Shown: positions 61,278 to 64,000 of the stretch, one piece after another | How the letters are laid out: every line of letters begins with the position of its first letter | Numbering within the stretch: position 1 is the first letter of the stretch | DNA from: Georgenia thermotolerans | Lineage (GTDB): Bacteria > Actinomycetota > Actinomycetes > Actinomycetales > Actinomycetaceae | Direction of reading: 5' to 3' | Length of the DNA: 64,000 nt | Assembly (NCBI RefSeq): GCF_009193185.1 | Contig: NZ_VUKF01000004.1 | Span: 96,455-160,454, forward strand | The notes under the pieces: generated by a model | What the model was told of the DNA's origin: nothing | The model's database searches: none | What the model saw: only the letters and a program-made list of their open reading frames with translations | Translations under genes and position numbers: made by a program

Positions 61278-62821
61278 CCACCATCCGCACCACCACCCCC
61301 GCCGTGAGCAACCCGCTGCGCGACCCCCGCGACCGCCGGCTGCCCCGCATCGCCGGCCCGTCGGGCCTGGTGATCTTCGGGATCACCGGCGACCTGGCCC
61401 GCCGCAAGCTCATGCCGGCGATCTACGACCTGGCCAACCGCGGGCTGCTCCCGCCCTCGTTCGCGCTGACCGGCTTCGGCCGGCGGCACTGGAGCACCGA
61501 CGACTTCGCCCAGGTGGTCCACGACGCCGTGCGCGAGCACGCCCGCACGCCGTTCAACGAGCGCACCTGGAACCAGCTGGCGTCCGGGTTCCGGTTCGTC
61601 CAGGGCGAGTTCGACGACGACGCCGCGTTCGACCGGCTCGCCCAGACCGTCCAGGAGCTCGACACCGAGCGCGGCACCGGCGGCAACCACGCCTTCTACC
61701 TGTCCGTCCCGCCGGACTCCTTCCCCGTGGTGCTGCGCCAGCTGGCCCGCTCCGGCCTGTCCGGCCGCGACGCGACCGGGTGGCGCCGGGTGGTCATCGA
61801 GAAGCCGTTCGGGCACGACCTGGCCTCCGCCCAGGACCTGGACAAGGTCGTCTCGGAGGTGTTCCCGCCCGACGCCGTCTTCCGGATCGACCACTACCTG
61901 GGCAAGGAGACCGTCCAGAACATCCTGGCGCTGCGCTTCGCCAACCAGATGTTCGAGCCGGTGTGGAACGCCCACTACGTCGACCACGTCCAGATCACCA
62001 TGGCCGAGGACATCGGCATCGGCACCCGGGCGGGCTACTACGACGGGATCGGCGCCGCCCGCGACGTCATCCAGAACCACCTGCTCCAGCTGCTCGCGCT
62101 GACCGCCATGGAGGAGCCGGTCTCCTTCGGGCCGGAGGCGCTGCGCGCCGAGAAGGAGAAGGTGCTCTCCGCGGTCAAGCTGCCCGAGGACCTGTCCCTG
62201 CACACCGCCCGCGGCCAGTACGCCGCCGGGTGGCAGGGCGGGGTGCAGGTGCGCGGTTACCTCGAGGAGGACGGCATCCCGCCGACCTCGATCACCGAGA
62301 CCTACGCCGCCATGCGCCTCGACGTCGACACCCGCCGCTGGGCCGGGGTGCCGTTCTACCTGCGGGCCGGCAAGCGGCTCGGCCGGCGGGTGACGGAGAT
62401 CGCCGTCGTCTTCAAGCGGGCGCCGCACCTGCCCTTCGACAGCACCTCCACCCAGGAGCTCGGGCAGAACGCCCTGGTCATCCGGGTCCAGCCGGACGAG
62501 GGCGTGACGATCCGGTTCGGCTCGAAGGTGCCGGGCACCGCCATGGAGGTCCGGGACGTCACCATGGACTTCGGCTACGGCCACGCCTTCACGGAGAACT
62601 CCCCCGAGGCCTACGAGCGGCTCATCCTCGACGTGCTGCTCGGCGACCCGCCGCTGTTCCCGCGCCAGACCGAGGTCGAGCTGTCCTGGCAGATCCTCGA
62701 CCCGATCATCGACCACTGGTCGCACAGCGGGCAGCCGGAGCCGTACGCGCCCGGCTCGTGGGGGCCGGCCGGTGCCGACGACATGCTCGCGATCGACGGC
62801 CGCACCTGGCGCCGGCCGTGA
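61274..62821 (+). CDS. zwf: Glucose-6-phosphate dehydrogenase
   Basis: A 515-residue protein. NADP-binding GITGDLARRKL at 36-46, substrate-site RIDHYLGKET starting at 204, and the EKPFGHD element near 176. It catalyses the first step of the oxidative pentose-phosphate route. The ATG overlaps the pgi stop (ATGA); opcA follows. Confidence 0.98.
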   Translation: MTTIRTTTPAVSNPLRDPRDRRLPRIAGPSGLVIFGITGDLARRKLMPAIYDLANRGLLPPSFALTGFGRRHWSTDDFAQVVHDAVREHARTPFNERTWNQLASGFRFVQGEFDDDAAFDRLAQTVQELDTERGTGGNHAFYLSVPPDSFPVVLRQLARSGLSGRDATGWRRVVIEKPFGHDLASAQDLDKVVSEVFPPDAVFRIDHYLGKETVQNILALRFANQMFEPVWNAHYVDHVQITMAEDIGIGTRAGYYDGIGAARDVIQNHLLQLLALTAMEEPVSFGPEALRAEKEKVLSAVKLPEDLSLHTARGQYAAGWQGGVQVRGYLEEDGIPPTSITETYAAMRLDVDTRRWAGVPFYLRAGKRLGRRVTEIAVVFKRAPHLPFDSTSTQELGQNALVIRVQPDEGVTIRFGSKVPGTAMEVRDVTMDFGYGHAFTENSPEAYERLILDVLLGDPPLFPRQTEVELSWQILDPIIDHWSHSGQPEPYAPGSWGPAGADDMLAIDGRTWRRP

Positions 62822-62897
62822 CCCGCCCCGCCCCCGTGCCGTCACTCGTCCCGACGACGCCCGCCGCGCCGTCGTCCCTCACCGGGAAGGTCCGCCG

Positions 62898-63827
62898 ATG
62901 ATCGTCACCCTCAACGACACCACGTCCGCCGCCGTCGGCAACCGGCTCGTCTCGCTGCGCGACGAGGGCGGCGCCGTCGCCCTGGGCCGCGTGCTCACCC
63001 TGGTCATCCTCGCCGACGACGAGGCCTCCGCCGAGGCGGGCATCCGCTCGTCCAACGTCGCCTCGCACGAGCACCCCTCGCGCGTGCTCGTCGTGCTGCG
63101 GGACAACGACACCGACGGGCGGGCCGGGCTGGACGCGGAGATCCGGGTCGGGCGCGACGCGGGCGCCTCGGAGGTCGTGGTGCTGCGTCCCTACGGCGGG
63201 GCCGGCGCCCGGCCGGACACGCTCATCATGCCGCTGCTGCTGCCCGACGCCCCGATCGTCGCCTGGTGGGTGAACACTCCCCCGGCGGCGCCCTCGCAGC
63301 ACCCGATCGGGCGGATGGCGCAGCGGCGCATCACCAACTCCATGCACTGCCCCGACCCCGGGCTGGTCATGGCCGAGCTGCGGGAGAACTACGCCCCCGG
63401 CGACACCGACCTGTCCTGGGCCGGGCTGACCATGTGGCGCAGCATCCTGGCGGCGGCGCTCGACGAGCCGCCCATGGAGGCGGTGACGGCGGCGACCGTG
63501 ACCGGCTCGCCCTACCACCCCTCCATCGCCCTGCTGGCCGGGTGGCTGGCCGAGCGGCTGCGGGTGCCGGTGACCATGGAGGGCGTCGCCGGCGACGACG
63601 CCATCAGCGCCGTCGTGCTGGAGCGCGAGTCCGGGCCGGTGAGCCTGGCGCGGGCCAACGGCTCCACCGTGGCCGTGCTCAGCCGGCCGGGGCGCCCGGA
63701 CCAGCGGGTGAACCTGCCCCAGCGGGACATCGAGAACTGCCTGATCGAGGAGCTGCGCCGGCTCGACCCGGACCCCACCTACGGCGAGGTCCTCACCCGC
63801 GGGCTGCCGCTGGTGGAGATGGCCTGA
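62898..63827 (+). CDS. opcA: Glucose-6-phosphate dehydrogenase assembly protein OpcA
   Basis: A 309-residue protein from ATG 62898 (GGGAAGG 7 bases upstream). It matches OpcA, which assists assembly and redox activation of Zwf: WWVNTPPAAPSQHPIGRMAQRRITNS near 115-140 and DLSWAGLTMWRSILAAALD are typical. It sits directly after zwf as expected. The usual following pgl (6-phosphogluconolactonase) would lie outside the window. Confidence 0.96.
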   Translation: MIVTLNDTTSAAVGNRLVSLRDEGGAVALGRVLTLVILADDEASAEAGIRSSNVASHEHPSRVLVVLRDNDTDGRAGLDAEIRVGRDAGASEVVVLRPYGGAGARPDTLIMPLLLPDAPIVAWWVNTPPAAPSQHPIGRMAQRRITNSMHCPDPGLVMAELRENYAPGDTDLSWAGLTMWRSILAAALDEPPMEAVTAATVTGSPYHPSIALLAGWLAERLRVPVTMEGVAGDDAISAVVLERESGPVSLARANGSTVAVLSRPGRPDQRVNLPQRDIENCLIEELRRLDPDPTYGEVLTRGLPLVEMA

Positions 63828-63833
63828 CCCTCC

Positions 63834-63889
63834 CGCGAGACGTCAAGTAGGGCGCGAGACGTCAAGCAGTGCACGAGACGTCATCCCTG
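63834..63889 (+). repeat. 19-bp repeat array E (two units and a partial)
   Basis: Units at 63834-63852 and 63853-63871 and a partial from 63872 follow the consensus. The array starts 6 bases after the opcA stop. Confidence 0.9.
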
Positions 63890-64000
63890 AAGGAGCGTGG
63901 TGAGTCAAGGGGGTTGGTGACCGGCGGTCTGGTCCCCTTCGCGTAGTTGAGGGTGCGTCGGGCATGAGGCGTCGGGGTCAAGGCTCGCGCGGAGCGCGAC
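63890..64000. other. Unassigned sequence at the window end
   Basis: No start codon with a good frame or known motif was recognised in the last 110 bases. The sequence after array E could be the beginning of a further repeat or mobile element, but it is cut by the window. Confidence 0.3.

Overview
The window is a 64-kb chromosomal piece of a very GC-rich actinobacterium. The best guess is the order Micrococcales, near Cellulomonas or Georgenia. Evidence for this is the many GTG and TTG starts preceded by GGAGG, the block tkt-tal-pgi-zwf-opcA (OpcA is confined to actinobacteria and some cyanobacteria), a CarD-type regulator, and the core order xerD / parA / scpA / scpB / rluB / tyrA / cmk / plsC / der. 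No rRNA, CRISPR array, complete insertion sequence or replication origin was seen. One tRNA, Pro(GGG), is present.

Layout. From 1 to 12 kb there are mixed household genes: a 5'-truncated M1-type metallopeptidase, a lipoprotein, an acetyltransferase overlapping a drug-type MFS exporter, a purine-type deaminase, a tandem glycine riboswitch in front of an EamA/DMT transporter, a convergent TRIC/UPF0126 'glycine transporter' protein, an M20 amidohydrolase, the Mg2+ channel MgtE and a SNF2-type helicase. From 12.4 to 27.8 kb lies a catabolic island for homoprotocatechuate (3,4-dihydroxyphenylacetate). It holds a single-component FAD hydroxylase, an MHS-family importer, the ring-cleavage dioxygenase HpaD, the semialdehyde dehydrogenase HpaE, an unusual FAH-RraA fusion in place of the isomerase/decarboxylase steps, the hydratase HpaH, the aldolase HpaI, a succinate-semialdehyde dehydrogenase that carries the last product into the TCA cycle, and a ThDP enzyme that may feed the pathway. 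Two GntR/FCD paralogues and one IclR regulator sit in the island, and several candidate operators and hairpins are visible.

From 27.8 to 43.5 kb is a looser accessory stretch: a Met/His-repeat small protein, a three-gene sugar ABC importer of the xylose type, a PAP2 phosphatase, an amino-acid permease, a PNPOx-like protein, an 8-oxoguanine-type deaminase, pseudouridine-5'-phosphate glycosidase, a CarD-like regulator, an MBL-fold hydrolase, a RibD/DHFR-like reductase and a KstD-like flavoprotein. From 43.4 to 55.9 kb the conserved core resumes with tRNA-Pro, der, plsC, cmk, tyrA, rluB, scpB, scpA, parA, xerD and ctaB, most of them overlapping on the minus strand. From 56.2 to 63.8 kb the plus strand carries the pentose-phosphate operon tkt, tal, pgi, zwf, opcA.

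The most unusual feature is a family of 19-bp tandem repeats (consensus CGCGAGACGTCAAGTTGTG and its complement). It occurs in five short arrays, all between 47.9 kb and the window end and none seen in the first 47 kb. Four of the five arrays lie immediately 3' of a gene. One array supplies the last codons and stop of xerD. Two arrays in opposite orientation bracket a lone AbiEi/DUF559-like gene that separates xerD from parA. Other points for follow-up are the glycine riboswitch with two transporters and no glycine-cleavage gene, the FAH-RraA fusion, a probable ACG start codon in the sugar ATPase, and a 28-bp perfect tandem duplication just upstream of a GntR regulator.
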